Shown: positions 19,942-30,213 of the stretch, one piece after another
Position numbering within the stretch: the first letter of the stretch is position 1
How the letters are laid out: every line of letters starts with the position of its first letter
Assembly: GCA_014378105.1 (NCBI GenBank)
Contig: JACMOI010000010.1
Span: 1 to 64,000, forward strand
Direction of reading: 5' to 3'
From: Pseudopedobacter sp.
GTDB taxonomy: Bacteria; Bacteroidota; Bacteroidia; Sphingobacteriales; Sphingobacteriaceae
DNA: 64,000 nucleotides
Made by a program: the position numbers and the translations under genes
The notes under the pieces: model-generated
The model's input: the letters and a program-made list of their open reading frames with translations, nothing else
The model's database searches: none
Told to the model about the DNA's origin: nothing

Positions 19942-21180
19942 ATGATAAGCCTTTTAAAAAAAACAGTTTTATTTTTGATAATATGCGTATGCACATTAAT
20001 TGAGCCAGTATTTTCTCAATCTACCTATCAATTTAAAGGAAATCGAAAAAGAGAACAAATTAGCTTTACAAAAGCTAGAGGATTAATTGTGATGAGCACC
20101 TATATTAATGAAAAAGGGCCTTTCAATTTTATACTTGATTCGGGGGTTGGAATAATGATTATTACAGATCCAAAACTTAAAGACGCTTTAAATCTAAAAT
20201 ATTTTAGAAGAATTGAAATTTCTGGTCTGGGGGAAGGTAAACAGATAGATGCTTTTACAACACCTTTTTTAAATGTTCAAATAGGCTCGGCAGTGGCTAT
20301 AAATACTTCCGCAGCAGTTCTGGATAAAGATGTTTTTAATCTTTCAGGTTATGCGGGAATGCCTATTCACGGGCTCATTGGGTACGACTTTTTTGCAAGT
20401 TTTTTAGTAAGAATATATTATGATGCTGGGTACTTCACTTTGTATAATAATCAAAAATCTAGGTTAGTGAGGAAAGGACTAAAAATTCCGATTAGTATAG
20501 AACAAAATAAGCCTTATCTAAATGTTTTGGCAGATCAAGGTGAAAATAAAAAAATGCTTTTGAAATTAATTATTGATACAGGTGCTGGTCATCCATTTTC
20601 ATTAGAATCTTATAAAAACGAAGCGTTTCCTTTAAACGATAAATTTATGCAAGCAAACTTAGGTGTAGGTTTAGCAGGTAACATTAATGGTTTTATTGGT
20701 AGAGTGGATCGTATTAAAATTGGTAGATATGAAATAAAAAATCCAATTGCATCTTTTCCTTTATATGAAGATGTGGCGGCTAAAGCATTGTCTGTTCCAA
20801 GAAACGGAAGTATAGGAAATCAACTGTTAAAGCGTTTCGAAATAATTTTTGATTACGGAAATAGCTGTATTTATTTAAAACCTAATGGTAATTTTAAAGA
20901 ACCTTTTGAGCATGACATGAGTGGAATGGAATTAACCAGCTCAGGAGATAATTTTACTCATTATTTTGTAAATAGGGTAGAGCCTCATTCTCCAGCAGAT
21001 GAATTTGGAATTCAGAAAAATGATGAATTATTAAGCATCAATTTCAAATTAGTGAGCAAGATGACAATGAACGAAATTATAGAGATTTTAAAATCACGAG
21101 ATGGTAGAAATCTTTATATAGAAGTGGGAAGAGGAGATGAGTTAATAGCAGGGGTTTTTACCTTAAAGCGTCGAATTTGA
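19942..21180 (+). CDS. Retropepsin-like aspartyl protease with PDZ domain
   Basis: FILDSGVGI and LIIDTGAGHPFSL repeats; C-terminal PHSPADEFGIQKNDELLSIN PDZ. Confidence 0.85.
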   Translation: MISLLKKTVLFLIICVCTLIEPVFSQSTYQFKGNRKREQISFTKARGLIVMSTYINEKGPFNFILDSGVGIMIITDPKLKDALNLKYFRRIEISGLGEGKQIDAFTTPFLNVQIGSAVAINTSAAVLDKDVFNLSGYAGMPIHGLIGYDFFASFLVRIYYDAGYFTLYNNQKSRLVRKGLKIPISIEQNKPYLNVLADQGENKKMLLKLIIDTGAGHPFSLESYKNEAFPLNDKFMQANLGVGLAGNINGFIGRVDRIKIGRYEIKNPIASFPLYEDVAAKALSVPRNGSIGNQLLKRFEIIFDYGNSCIYLKPNGNFKEPFEHDMSGMELTSSGDNFTHYFVNRVEPHSPADEFGIQKNDELLSINFKLVSKMTMNEIIEILKSRDGRNLYIEVGRGDELIAGVFTLKRRI

Positions 21181-21252
21181 ATTTGTAATTAATCTGCTAC
21201 AAAATCTCAACACATAATTTTTCTTTATATTAGAAATTCTAAACGAATTTCT

Positions 21253-24228
21253 ATGTCCAAGTTTCTACTCCCTATCATAGGTTTAACAATGTTAAGCTTT
21301 CAGGTTAATGCCCAAAAAAATAAGAAAATAGTTCAAATCCCTGCATCAACTTCGGCAGCAGACAGAATGGCAAGTTTTAAAACTCGACAAGAATTAATTG
21401 AAAATTCTTTGGTAAAGAATCTACCATTTGTAAATATTGGTCCAACAGTGATGAGTGGTCGTGTGGTTGATGTGGATGTGGACGAAAATGACCCTACCCA
21501 TTTCTTTGTAGCTTACGCTTCGGGTGGGTTGTGGTATTCTGGTAATAACGGAATTTCTTTCGAACCCATGTTTCAACAAGAAGCAACAATGACGATAGGT
21601 GATATCGCTGTAGATTGGAAAAATAAAGTGATTTGGGTAGGCTCAGGAGAAAATAATAGCAGTCGTTCCTCTTATTCAGGAAATGGAATTTATAAATCAA
21701 CAGATTGGGGCAAGACTTGGCAAAATATGGGTTTGCCGGAGACTCAGCATATTGGTCGTTTAAAATTACATCCAACCAACCCTGATATTGCCTGGGTAGC
21801 TGCCATTGGCCACTTATATTCTAACAATAAAGAACGTGGGGTTTACAAAACAATAGACGGTGGTAAAACTTGGAAACAAACCTTGTTCGTTGACGAGACT
21901 ACAGGGGCAATAGATTTAGCAATTGACCCTAAAAACCCAGATGTTTTATATACTTCAACTTGGCATCGCGAACGTAAAGCTTGGAATTTTGTAGAAGCAG
22001 GAAGTACTTCTGGAATTTATAAATCTATTGACGGAGGAAACACTTGGTCTTTAATAACTACCGTAAGTAGTGGTTTCCCTACCGGAGACGGTGTGGGTAG
22101 AATTGGTTTGGCCATCTATCCTAAAAATCCTCAAATTATTTACGCGATTTTAGACAATCAATTCCCTAGAGATAAGGAAAAAGAAGACGAGAATAAAAAG
22201 GATGATTATACCATTGAAACTTTTTCCAAAATCACGAAAGACGAGTTTGCAGCGCTAGATGATAAGAAGTTAACGACTTTTTTAAAGGGAAATAGATTCC
22301 CAGAAAAATACACCAGTAAATCAGTAAAGAAAAAAGTAGCCAATGAAGAGATTAAGCCTCAGGCAATAGCCGAGTTTATTGACGATCCTTACACTTCAGT
22401 TTTCTCTGCTCCACCAAAAGAAGCAGAAGTTTACCGTTCTGATGATGCAGGTGCTACCTGGAAAAAAGTAAATGTAATGGACTTGAAAGGTTTGTATAAT
22501 ACTTATGGCTACTACTTTGGTCAAATAACGGTATCTCCAACAAATCCTGATAAAGTATACATTATGGGTGTTCCAATTTGGAAATCAGAAGATGGCGCTA
22601 AAACTTTTAAATCTATTGATGCAGCAAATGTTCACTCGGATCATCATTCTCTATGGGCAGATCCAAATAAAGACGGACATATTATCAACGGAAATGATGG
22701 AGGTTTAAATATCTCTTACGATGATGGTAAAACTTGGTTCAAGGCAAATACACCAGCCGTTGGTCAATTCTATTCAGTGAATTTTGATATGGCAAAGCCT
22801 TATAATGTTTACGGAGGATTGCAAGATAATGGCGTTTGGATGGGCCCATCAAACTATAAATTCGATTATGGGTGGTATGCTGATGGGCAATATCCTTACA
22901 AGCGAGTAGGTGGTGGAGATGGAATGCAGGTAGTGATTGACACCAGAGATAATAACTTGATTTACTCAGGCTCGCAGTACGGTAATTATAACCGATACAA
23001 TAAGGAGACTGGTGAAAGAATGCCTTTTCAGCCAAAGCATGATTTAGGCGAAAGACCACTGAGATGGAATTGGGAAGCACCCATTCATATCTCTAATCAT
23101 AATATGGATGTGATTTATTTTGGTGCAAATAAATTATTTAGATCCTTGAACAAAGCGACTGACTTTGTTGTAATTTCTCCGGATTTGACCAAAGGAGGCA
23201 AAAAAGGCGATGTTACTTTCGGTACTTTAAGTACGGTGGAAGAATCACCAATGAAGTTTGGTTTAATTTATACCGGAAGCGATGATGGATTGGTTTATGT
23301 CACTAAAGATGGCGGTGTAAATTGGGAAAATATTTCAAAAGGTTTGCCCGATGATTTGTGGATTTCACAAGTTTATCCTTCAAAATTTGAGGAAGGAACA
23401 GTATATGTTTCTTTAAACGGCTATCGTTGGGATAACTTTAATTCTTATGTATACCAGTCGAAAGATTATGGAAAGACATGGGAGAAAATAGGATTGAATT
23501 TACCTGCAGAACCTGTGAATGTGATTAAAGAAGATCCTGAAAATAAGAATATCATCTATGTTGGAACAGATCATGGTTTATATGTAAGTGTAAATCGAGG
23601 AAATACATTCTTTGCTTTTAGCGGAGGTTTGCCTGCCGTTGCCGTTCATGATGTGGCGGTTCAGCCAAGAGAACATGAATTAATTGTGGCTTCACACGGA
23701 CGTTCTTTATGGAAAGCAGATGTAAAAGAATTAGAAAAAATTGATGCAGATGTGATGGCTAAGCCGGTAAGTTTATTTTCGATGGAAAGCGTAAATGTGA
23801 GTCAAAGTTGGGGCAGGAAAATGTATAATGGAGAGTTTTTTGAGCCTAAGTTAGAGATTCCATATTTTGCCAATCAAACTGGTACAGCTATAATTTCTAT
23901 CAGCACAATGGATGGTATAGAACTAACCAACTTTATAGATAATGCCGAAGTAGGTTTAAATTTTGCGACTTATCATTTCACATTTGATAAGACAAAAGCT
24001 GAAACTCTAAAAACTGCTTTAAAGGCTGATGAACCTATTAAAAAGGCCGAAAACGATAATTTCTATCTTCCTGCTGGAAAATATAAAGTCACCGTAACCC
24101 TAAATGGCAACAAGGCTACTCAGGATTTAACCTTGGTAAGTGGAGGTCGTGGTCAAAGAAGTTTTGAGCCAAAAGCTCAAGGAGAACCAGAGGAAGCAGA
24201 ATCTGATGGTTATGTGGAGAAGAAGTAG
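21253..24228 (+). CDS. Secreted BNR/VPS10-like beta-propeller glycosyl hydrolase-type protein
   Basis: Repeated YKSTDWGKTW, YKTIDGGKTW, YRSDDAGATW, VYVTKDGGVNW Asp-box motifs. Confidence 0.88.
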   Translation: MSKFLLPIIGLTMLSFQVNAQKNKKIVQIPASTSAADRMASFKTRQELIENSLVKNLPFVNIGPTVMSGRVVDVDVDENDPTHFFVAYASGGLWYSGNNGISFEPMFQQEATMTIGDIAVDWKNKVIWVGSGENNSSRSSYSGNGIYKSTDWGKTWQNMGLPETQHIGRLKLHPTNPDIAWVAAIGHLYSNNKERGVYKTIDGGKTWKQTLFVDETTGAIDLAIDPKNPDVLYTSTWHRERKAWNFVEAGSTSGIYKSIDGGNTWSLITTVSSGFPTGDGVGRIGLAIYPKNPQIIYAILDNQFPRDKEKEDENKKDDYTIETFSKITKDEFAALDDKKLTTFLKGNRFPEKYTSKSVKKKVANEEIKPQAIAEFIDDPYTSVFSAPPKEAEVYRSDDAGATWKKVNVMDLKGLYNTYGYYFGQITVSPTNPDKVYIMGVPIWKSEDGAKTFKSIDAANVHSDHHSLWADPNKDGHIINGNDGGLNISYDDGKTWFKANTPAVGQFYSVNFDMAKPYNVYGGLQDNGVWMGPSNYKFDYGWYADGQYPYKRVGGGDGMQVVIDTRDNNLIYSGSQYGNYNRYNKETGERMPFQPKHDLGERPLRWNWEAPIHISNHNMDVIYFGANKLFRSLNKATDFVVISPDLTKGGKKGDVTFGTLSTVEESPMKFGLIYTGSDDGLVYVTKDGGVNWENISKGLPDDLWISQVYPSKFEEGTVYVSLNGYRWDNFNSYVYQSKDYGKTWEKIGLNLPAEPVNVIKEDPENKNIIYVGTDHGLYVSVNRGNTFFAFSGGLPAVAVHDVAVQPREHELIVASHGRSLWKADVKELEKIDADVMAKPVSLFSMESVNVSQSWGRKMYNGEFFEPKLEIPYFANQTGTAIISISTMDGIELTNFIDNAEVGLNFATYHFTFDKTKAETLKTALKADEPIKKAENDNFYLPAGKYKVTVTLNGNKATQDLTLVSGGRGQRSFEPKAQGEPEEAESDGYVEKK

Positions 24229-24249
24229 TTAATGCTTGAGGCATGGCTG

Positions 24250-24363
24250 TTGGCAAACCAGGAGAATAGTGGAAAGTCCACTGCTCTGTTTTTATCGGAC
24301 GAGCACTTATAACGTATATTGTGATTCCGATCCCTTTTTTGGGGAGATGCGGTTTGCGCCTAA
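24250..24363 (+). ncRNA. Candidate structured RNA (unassigned)
   Basis: Closing stem TTGGCAAACC (24250-24259) with GGTTTGCGCCTAA (24351-24363); internal AGTGGA-AAG-TCCACT, ATCGGA...TCCGAT and CCC...GGG hairpins. Confidence 0.45.
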
Positions 24364-24456
24364 ATAAACAATTTAAGTAACAAAGTAGTTAATAATAGCA
24401 GTTTAAAAGCTGTTATTGATACATTAGATTTATTGAAAACCAAAAAAACCAAACGT

Positions 24457-26961
24457 ATGAAGAAAAACTTACAACTCTTAAGGGTTGTTGGAGTGCTGTC
24501 TTTATCAGTAGCAATTGCTGCATGTTCTGCTCAAAAGAAGGCAGTAACACCTGCGGCTCCATCCGCTACTAGTGCATCAGCCAAACCAGCAGGTCCAGCA
24601 GGAGCAAAAAAAGATGTTGGTATTAAACCTTATAAAGAGGTAATTACTGAAAAAGCTAAAAGCGATAAAGGCTTGTTTACTGTCCATTTTTTAGATGGTA
24701 AATATTTTTATGAAATTCCAGATTCTCTTTTCGGAAGAGATATGTTGGCGGTAACCCGTTATGTAAAAGTACCGGCAGTTCAAGGTACTTACGGTGGTGA
24801 GGAAGTAAATGAACAAGTTTGGGTTTGGGAGAAAAAGGGTGATAAAGTAATGATTAGGGTGCCATCATACACCAACATTGCTGCGGAAGGAACTGATATG
24901 TATGAATCTGTAAAGAATTCAAACTTATCGCCAATTTTGGCATCTTTTGATATTAAATCCTTAAGTAAAGATTCTGCTGGCGTTGTAATTGATGTTACTG
25001 ATTTATTTTCTAAGGATGTACAAGCCTTAGGTTTAAAACAAAGTTCAAAAACAGAGTATAAAATTACCAAATTAGATGATACTCGATCATATATCGACAC
25101 TATTAAATCTTTTCCCATTAATATCGAAGCAAGAAATGTTAAAACCTATAGTGCGGGTTCGCCTCCAGGAGATGGTTCTTTAGGTTCGATAACGGTAGAG
25201 TTAAATACTTCTATGGTGCTTTTGCCTAAAACACCAATGGAGCCAAGATTATATGATGATAGAGTTGGTTTCTTTTCAAGAAAGCAAACTGATTATGGTA
25301 TTGACGCTCAAAAAGCAACAGTAACGCGTTATGTTTCAAGATGGCGATTAGAACCAAAAGATCCTGCGGCTTATGCCAGAGGAGAATTGGTTGAACCAAA
25401 AAAACAAATTGTTTATTATATTGATCCAGCCACTCCAAAAAAATGGAGACCTTACTTAATACAAGGTGTTAAAGATTGGAATATTGCTTTTGAAGCCGCA
25501 GGTTTTAAGAATGCAATTACGGCGATGGAAGCACCAACTAATGATCCTGACTGGTCACCAGAAGATGCCAGATATTCTACCATTCGTTATTTCGCTTCTG
25601 ATATTGAGAATGCTTATGGTCCTCATGTTTCTGATCCACGTTCGGGAGAAATTATGGAGTCTGACATTGGTTGGTATCATAATGTAATGAGTTTAGTTCA
25701 CGATTGGTTCTTTGTTCAAACTGCAGCTGTAAATCCAGCGGCAAGATTACCACAATTTAAAGATGAGGTGATGGGAGAATTGATTCGTTTTGTTTCTTCT
25801 CATGAAGTTGGACATACTTTGGGATTAGCACACAATTTTGGGTCTAGTGTCGCTTTCCCAGTTGATTCATTACGTTCCCCATCTTTTACCAATAAAATGG
25901 GAGGAACAGCTCCATCAATAATGGATTATGCTCGTTTCAACTATATTGCACAACCAGGCGATGGGGTAACGCAATTATACCCTGGTATTGGAGCATATGA
26001 TAAATGGGCTTTGAAATGGGGTTATAGCTATTTTGGAAAACCTGTTGATGATGAGTCTAAGATTTTGAATAAGTGGACAGTAGAAAGAGCTGGAAACCCA
26101 CTTTATTTCTATGGACAACAAACTGGTAATCCAGTTGATCCAAGATCTCAATCTGAAGATTTAGGGGACGATGCTGTTAAAGCATCAGCATACGGAATTG
26201 CAAACCTTAAACGTATTCTTCCGAACATTGAAAAATGGACTTACCAGGAAGGAAAACCTTACGAAGATTTAGAAAACCTTTATGGTCAGGTGATGACTCA
26301 GTTTAACCGTTATATGGGGCATGTTAGAGCCAACATTGGTGGCATTTACGAGAACGATAAAACCTACGATCAAAAAGGTGCTGTTTATACGCATGTAGCT
26401 AAAGAAAAGCAAAAGGAATCGCTACAATTTATAGTTGATCAGGCATTTAAAACTCCAAAATGGATGTTTGAAGATGCGGAGTTAGCTAAGTTTGATAATG
26501 CAGAAATGATTGAGAAAATCAGAAGAATGCAAGTGGGTTCTTTAAACGGAATTTTAGATCCAGCTAGGTTAGCCAGAGTAATTGACAATTCCGCAAAAAA
26601 TGGCAATAAGGCCTATGCTTTAGATGAGTTATTTAGTGATTTACATGACGGCATTTGGTCCGAACTTAAAACAGGAGCTAATATCGATGTTTATCGTAGA
26701 AATTTACAAAGAGCTTATATTGATCGTTTAGAGTTTCTATTATCACCAGGTGACCCAGCAATGGCTGCTACTTTAGCAAGATATGGTATCACAAGTGTAG
26801 ATCCTACAAAAACTGATATCACGCCAATGGCTAGATTAGAATTAGTTAATTTACAATCAGAAATTAAAAGAGCACTACCTCGTTATAGTAATGCCATCTT
26901 AAAAGCGCATTTGATGGATGCAATTGCAAGAATTGATATGATTTTAAAGCCGAAAGGATAG
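24457..26961 (+). CDS. Zinc-dependent metalloprotease lipoprotein (DUF5117/DUF4953-type)
   Basis: Lipobox IAACSA; SSHEVGHTLGLAHNF (HExxHxxxxxH). ATG 24457 preferred over TTG 24433. Confidence 0.9.
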   Translation: MKKNLQLLRVVGVLSLSVAIAACSAQKKAVTPAAPSATSASAKPAGPAGAKKDVGIKPYKEVITEKAKSDKGLFTVHFLDGKYFYEIPDSLFGRDMLAVTRYVKVPAVQGTYGGEEVNEQVWVWEKKGDKVMIRVPSYTNIAAEGTDMYESVKNSNLSPILASFDIKSLSKDSAGVVIDVTDLFSKDVQALGLKQSSKTEYKITKLDDTRSYIDTIKSFPINIEARNVKTYSAGSPPGDGSLGSITVELNTSMVLLPKTPMEPRLYDDRVGFFSRKQTDYGIDAQKATVTRYVSRWRLEPKDPAAYARGELVEPKKQIVYYIDPATPKKWRPYLIQGVKDWNIAFEAAGFKNAITAMEAPTNDPDWSPEDARYSTIRYFASDIENAYGPHVSDPRSGEIMESDIGWYHNVMSLVHDWFFVQTAAVNPAARLPQFKDEVMGELIRFVSSHEVGHTLGLAHNFGSSVAFPVDSLRSPSFTNKMGGTAPSIMDYARFNYIAQPGDGVTQLYPGIGAYDKWALKWGYSYFGKPVDDESKILNKWTVERAGNPLYFYGQQTGNPVDPRSQSEDLGDDAVKASAYGIANLKRILPNIEKWTYQEGKPYEDLENLYGQVMTQFNRYMGHVRANIGGIYENDKTYDQKGAVYTHVAKEKQKESLQFIVDQAFKTPKWMFEDAELAKFDNAEMIEKIRRMQVGSLNGILDPARLARVIDNSAKNGNKAYALDELFSDLHDGIWSELKTGANIDVYRRNLQRAYIDRLEFLLSPGDPAMAATLARYGITSVDPTKTDITPMARLELVNLQSEIKRALPRYSNAILKAHLMDAIARIDMILKPKG

Positions 26962-26984
26962 AGAATCAAGAATAATTAAAATAG

Positions 26985-27014
26985 AAAGCTCTCCGAATTT
27001 CGGAGAGCTTTTTT
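26985..27014. terminator. Intrinsic terminator
   Basis: AAAGCTCTCCG AATTT CGGAGAGCTTTTTT. Confidence 0.75.
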
Positions 27015-27038
27015 ATTTCAGGTGATTTTTTAATCAGT

Positions 27039-28313
27039 TTATCTTAAATAATAACCATTAAAATCTACATTGATATTAAATGGTTGAAGATATACTTCAA
27101 ATAAAATAGTCATCTCTTTTTTGGTGATGAGATGATCATTATTAAAAGAACTATCAAAATGGTATTTAGATTCCCAATCTGAAGAGATTTCTTTATTTAC
27201 ATTATATGGATCTTTTGCAGCTGTAAAACTAATTAGAGAAACTAGGTCTTTTGAGCTTAAATCAGAAACTTTTTTATTTTCTAAAAACCAAATTTTTGAT
27301 CTAGGATAAATCTTACTCATCACAGCGTTAAAATCACTAAGCTTAACTTTTTCGTCGGGATTGAATTTACCAGTCTTAAAATCTAAATTTAAAAGTCCGC
27401 TAGCGATGATTTTTTGGATAGGATAAAAAGCACTATCAGTAACTTCAACATCTAAAACAGGATAAAGGAAACTTTTATAAGTAAACATTTCTGCTTGTGT
27501 TAAGCGGATATTTGCTTTTGACGGTGTGGTGTCGAAAAATGGTCCGAAAGCCGCTAAAGCACCAGCAGCTTGCCCAATATTTGTCCAAAGGGCTGCATTT
27601 TGAAAATCATCTTTACTAAAATCTTTCAACGCAGCCGTTGAAACAATAATCAGATTTGATTTTTCCTGAGGGATAAATACACCAAGTGGAATGTAGTTTA
27701 AACTACTATCCTTACCAAAACCTGCAGCACCGCTGGTTCTATATAATTTTTGTAATTGTAGATAAGGCTCATTTTTTTGTTCAGTACTGTAATTCACCAA
27801 GGGTACAAATTTCCCTTTTTCATCAAAAGTGACGATCCCAAATGAATTTAAAGGTGAGCTTTTATAATCAGAAGTAGCATCAACAATCACCTTACATTTT
27901 ATATTCTCGTTTTTACCATTTAAGGGAATAGTGACTTCCCAACCATTCTTATTCTCTTCAATTTTGTTAGGAATGGCAGCTTTAATAACTTGTAAGTTAT
28001 TGGTCTTACTAATGATCGTTTCTAGTACTTTTTCAGGGGTGGTTTTAGCTGAATCAGAAGCTAATTTATAAGCTTCTTTCCATTCTTTCCATAATCCTAA
28101 ATCAAAGGCAGGAACCTTTAAAGATAATGTAGGGTTACTCAATAAGGTTTCGTCGGGTAATATCAATAAAGTTTTAACACCACTTCGGGCAGCCTGAATG
28201 GCTGTTGAAGCTCCAACGACAGAACCACCAAAGACAATTACATCAGGCTTATATTGTGCATAAGTGTTTATAGAAAGGATCAACAAGATAATCCACAAAT
28301 GTTTTTTTATCAT
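27039..28313 (-). CDS. FAD-dependent oxidoreductase, secreted
   Basis: Signal peptide, PDVIVFGGSVVGASTAIQAARSGVKTLLI, KCKVIVDATSDY. Confidence 0.8.
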   Translation of the reverse strand: MIKKHLWIILLILSINTYAQYKPDVIVFGGSVVGASTAIQAARSGVKTLLILPDETLLSNPTLSLKVPAFDLGLWKEWKEAYKLASDSAKTTPEKVLETIISKTNNLQVIKAAIPNKIEENKNGWEVTIPLNGKNENIKCKVIVDATSDYKSSPLNSFGIVTFDEKGKFVPLVNYSTEQKNEPYLQLQKLYRTSGAAGFGKDSSLNYIPLGVFIPQEKSNLIIVSTAALKDFSKDDFQNAALWTNIGQAAGALAAFGPFFDTTPSKANIRLTQAEMFTYKSFLYPVLDVEVTDSAFYPIQKIIASGLLNLDFKTGKFNPDEKVKLSDFNAVMSKIYPRSKIWFLENKKVSDLSSKDLVSLISFTAAKDPYNVNKEISSDWESKYHFDSSFNNDHLITKKEMTILFEVYLQPFNINVDFNGYYLR

Positions 28314-28484
28314 ATGGCTAAATTAACGTAATCCGAACAGAAAAAATTTTATGAAACTATATTTTTATGGTTTTAATAGTGTAAAAATAAATCAATAAGT
28401 AGTGTTTTTTTGAAAAAATCATGTATTTTTAGTCAAATAAATAATAAAATCTATCCTCGAAAGAGTAATATTACTTCTCTTCTT

Positions 28485-29306
28485 ATGATTGATGTAATTC
28501 CCATATTTCCCTCTCTAAACAAAGCATTAATAGATTTGCTCAAAGGTCTCAAGCCTCATGATTGGGAAAGAAAAACAGTTTGCTCTCAGTGGACAGTAAA
28601 AGATGTTACAGTACACTTATTGGATACTAATCTCAGGCGTTTATCTCTAGGAAGAGATGGATATTCTTTTTTAAAGAATAAACAATTTGCAACTTCTGAA
28701 GAAATGGTTGGTTTTTTAAATGGTTTAAACGCTGACTGGGTTTCAGCTATGAAAAGACTTAGCCCGACTATCATTATCGAGATGATTGAAAAATACCAAA
28801 ACGAACTTTTAGATTATCTTGCTGATTTAGATCCTTTCGAAATGGCTATTTTTCCAGTTCGTTGGGCTGGTAAAGAACATTCTGAAAATTGGTTTGATAT
28901 TGCCCGCGAATACACAGAGAGATGGTTGCATCAACAGCAAATCAGATACGCAGTCAATGACCAAAAGTTGTTAACTCCCGAGTTTTATTCTCCTTATTTA
29001 CAAACCGCAATACAAGCACTTCCCTACACTTATTTAAAAATTAAGGCACCAATGGGTACCATTGTAAAGGTGGAGGTGGTAGGTGAGGCAGGAAATTCTT
29101 GGGCTATTATTAAAGAAAAAAGCTTTTGGAGTTTTATTAATAGTGAAGTAGAAGATCCAAATGCGTTGGTTTATATTGATCAGCAAATTGCATGGTTGTT
29201 ATTTTCTAAAGGGATTAATATAGAAGAGGCAGGTCAATATTTTCAATTACATGGGGATAGAAATTTGGGTAGTCATGCTTTAAAAATGGTGTCCGTAATG
29301 GCTTAA
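28485..29306 (+). CDS. Maleylpyruvate isomerase N-terminal/DinB-like domain protein
   Basis: WERKTVCSQWTVKDVTVHLLDTNLRRLSLGRDGY; start at 28485 (MIDVIP) preferred. Confidence 0.8.
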   Translation: MIDVIPIFPSLNKALIDLLKGLKPHDWERKTVCSQWTVKDVTVHLLDTNLRRLSLGRDGYSFLKNKQFATSEEMVGFLNGLNADWVSAMKRLSPTIIIEMIEKYQNELLDYLADLDPFEMAIFPVRWAGKEHSENWFDIAREYTERWLHQQQIRYAVNDQKLLTPEFYSPYLQTAIQALPYTYLKIKAPMGTIVKVEVVGEAGNSWAIIKEKSFWSFINSEVEDPNALVYIDQQIAWLLFSKGINIEEAGQYFQLHGDRNLGSHALKMVSVMA

Positions 29307-29312
29307 AGAAAT

Positions 29313-29837
29313 ATGGAAAATAATTTAGAAAAATTAAAATATCCGATTGGTAGGTTTGCACTTGCGGATGACTACACTTTAGTAGAAATAGAAGATTTTA
29401 TAGATACGATTAGACAATTCCCAAAATTGTTAAGACAAAAAGTTGAAAACTTGAATTCCGAAGCGTTAGCCACTCCTTACCGACCTGATGGTTGGACAAT
29501 AAAACAAGTTATTCACCATTGTGCTGATAGCCATATGAATGCGTTGTTAAGATTTAAATGGACACTAACAGAAGAAAACCCAACTATAAAACCTTATAAT
29601 GAAGCTGCTTTTGCAAAATTGGGAGACTATGAGTTGCCAATAGATTTTTCTTTGAATATGATTGATGGTATTCACCAACACTGGATTTTTCTTTTACATG
29701 GGATGAGTCCCCAAGATTACAATAGAACGTATTTCCACCCTGAGCATCAAAAAAGTTTTGATTTGAAACTCACTTTAGCCACTTATAGTTGGCACTGTAA
29801 ACATCATTTTACGCATATCCAACAGGCTTTGGCTTAA
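29313..29837 (+). CDS. YfiT/bacillithiol-transferase-like DinB-superfamily putative metal-dependent hydrolase
   Basis: LEKLKYPIGRF, YRPDGWTIKQVIHHCADSHMNALLRFKWTL, YSWHCKHHFTHI. Confidence 0.9.
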   Translation: MENNLEKLKYPIGRFALADDYTLVEIEDFIDTIRQFPKLLRQKVENLNSEALATPYRPDGWTIKQVIHHCADSHMNALLRFKWTLTEENPTIKPYNEAAFAKLGDYELPIDFSLNMIDGIHQHWIFLLHGMSPQDYNRTYFHPEHQKSFDLKLTLATYSWHCKHHFTHIQQALA

Positions 29838-29919
29838 GTAAATTATTATTTTATTTTGATAGTTGATTTTATTTTGGCAAGGTATTGGCTTTAGATATTG
29901 AAATAAAAATTCAAATAAA

Positions 29920-30213
29920 ATGAAAAACAAAACAAAATCAAAAATAGCATTGGGAGTAATTTTAGGTGTTGCGGCAGGTGCAGCAGTATACTATTTTATG
30001 ACTAGCGAAAATGGGAAACAAGAGTTAAGTGATGTAATTGATTCAGTTAAGGATTTTGCTGATAAGACTAAATTAAATGCTGAAAAGCATGGCGGAAATT
30101 TAGTAAAAAGAGCAGGCGAAATATCATCTGATGTCGTTTCAAGAGCAAAAGATGTTTCTAGTGAACTGGCCAAAAAAGCGAATACATTTGCTTCTGAAAT
30201 AGAAAATGGTTAA
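29920..30213 (+). CDS. YtxH-domain-containing protein
   Basis: KIALGVILGVAAGAAVYYFMTSENGKQ followed by amphipathic repeats. Confidence 0.8.
   Translation: MKNKTKSKIALGVILGVAAGAAVYYFMTSENGKQELSDVIDSVKDFADKTKLNAEKHGGNLVKRAGEISSDVVSRAKDVSSELAKKANTFASEIENG

Noticed and set aside
22739-23080. Antisense ORF inside the BNR-repeat gene (and similar antisense ORFs at 17004, 24789, 39413, 60240)
   Set aside because: Overlap well-supported genes on the other strand; compositionally unlike proteins; treated as shadow ORFs.
24260-24300. Cobalamin-riboswitch or RNase P resemblance (CCAGGAG, GTGGAAAGTCCAC) in the 24.25 kb spacer
   Set aside because: Only short matches; the conserved B12-box context (GCCACTG, CCCGCAACTGT) and the remaining RNase P conserved regions are absent, so it is left as unassigned.
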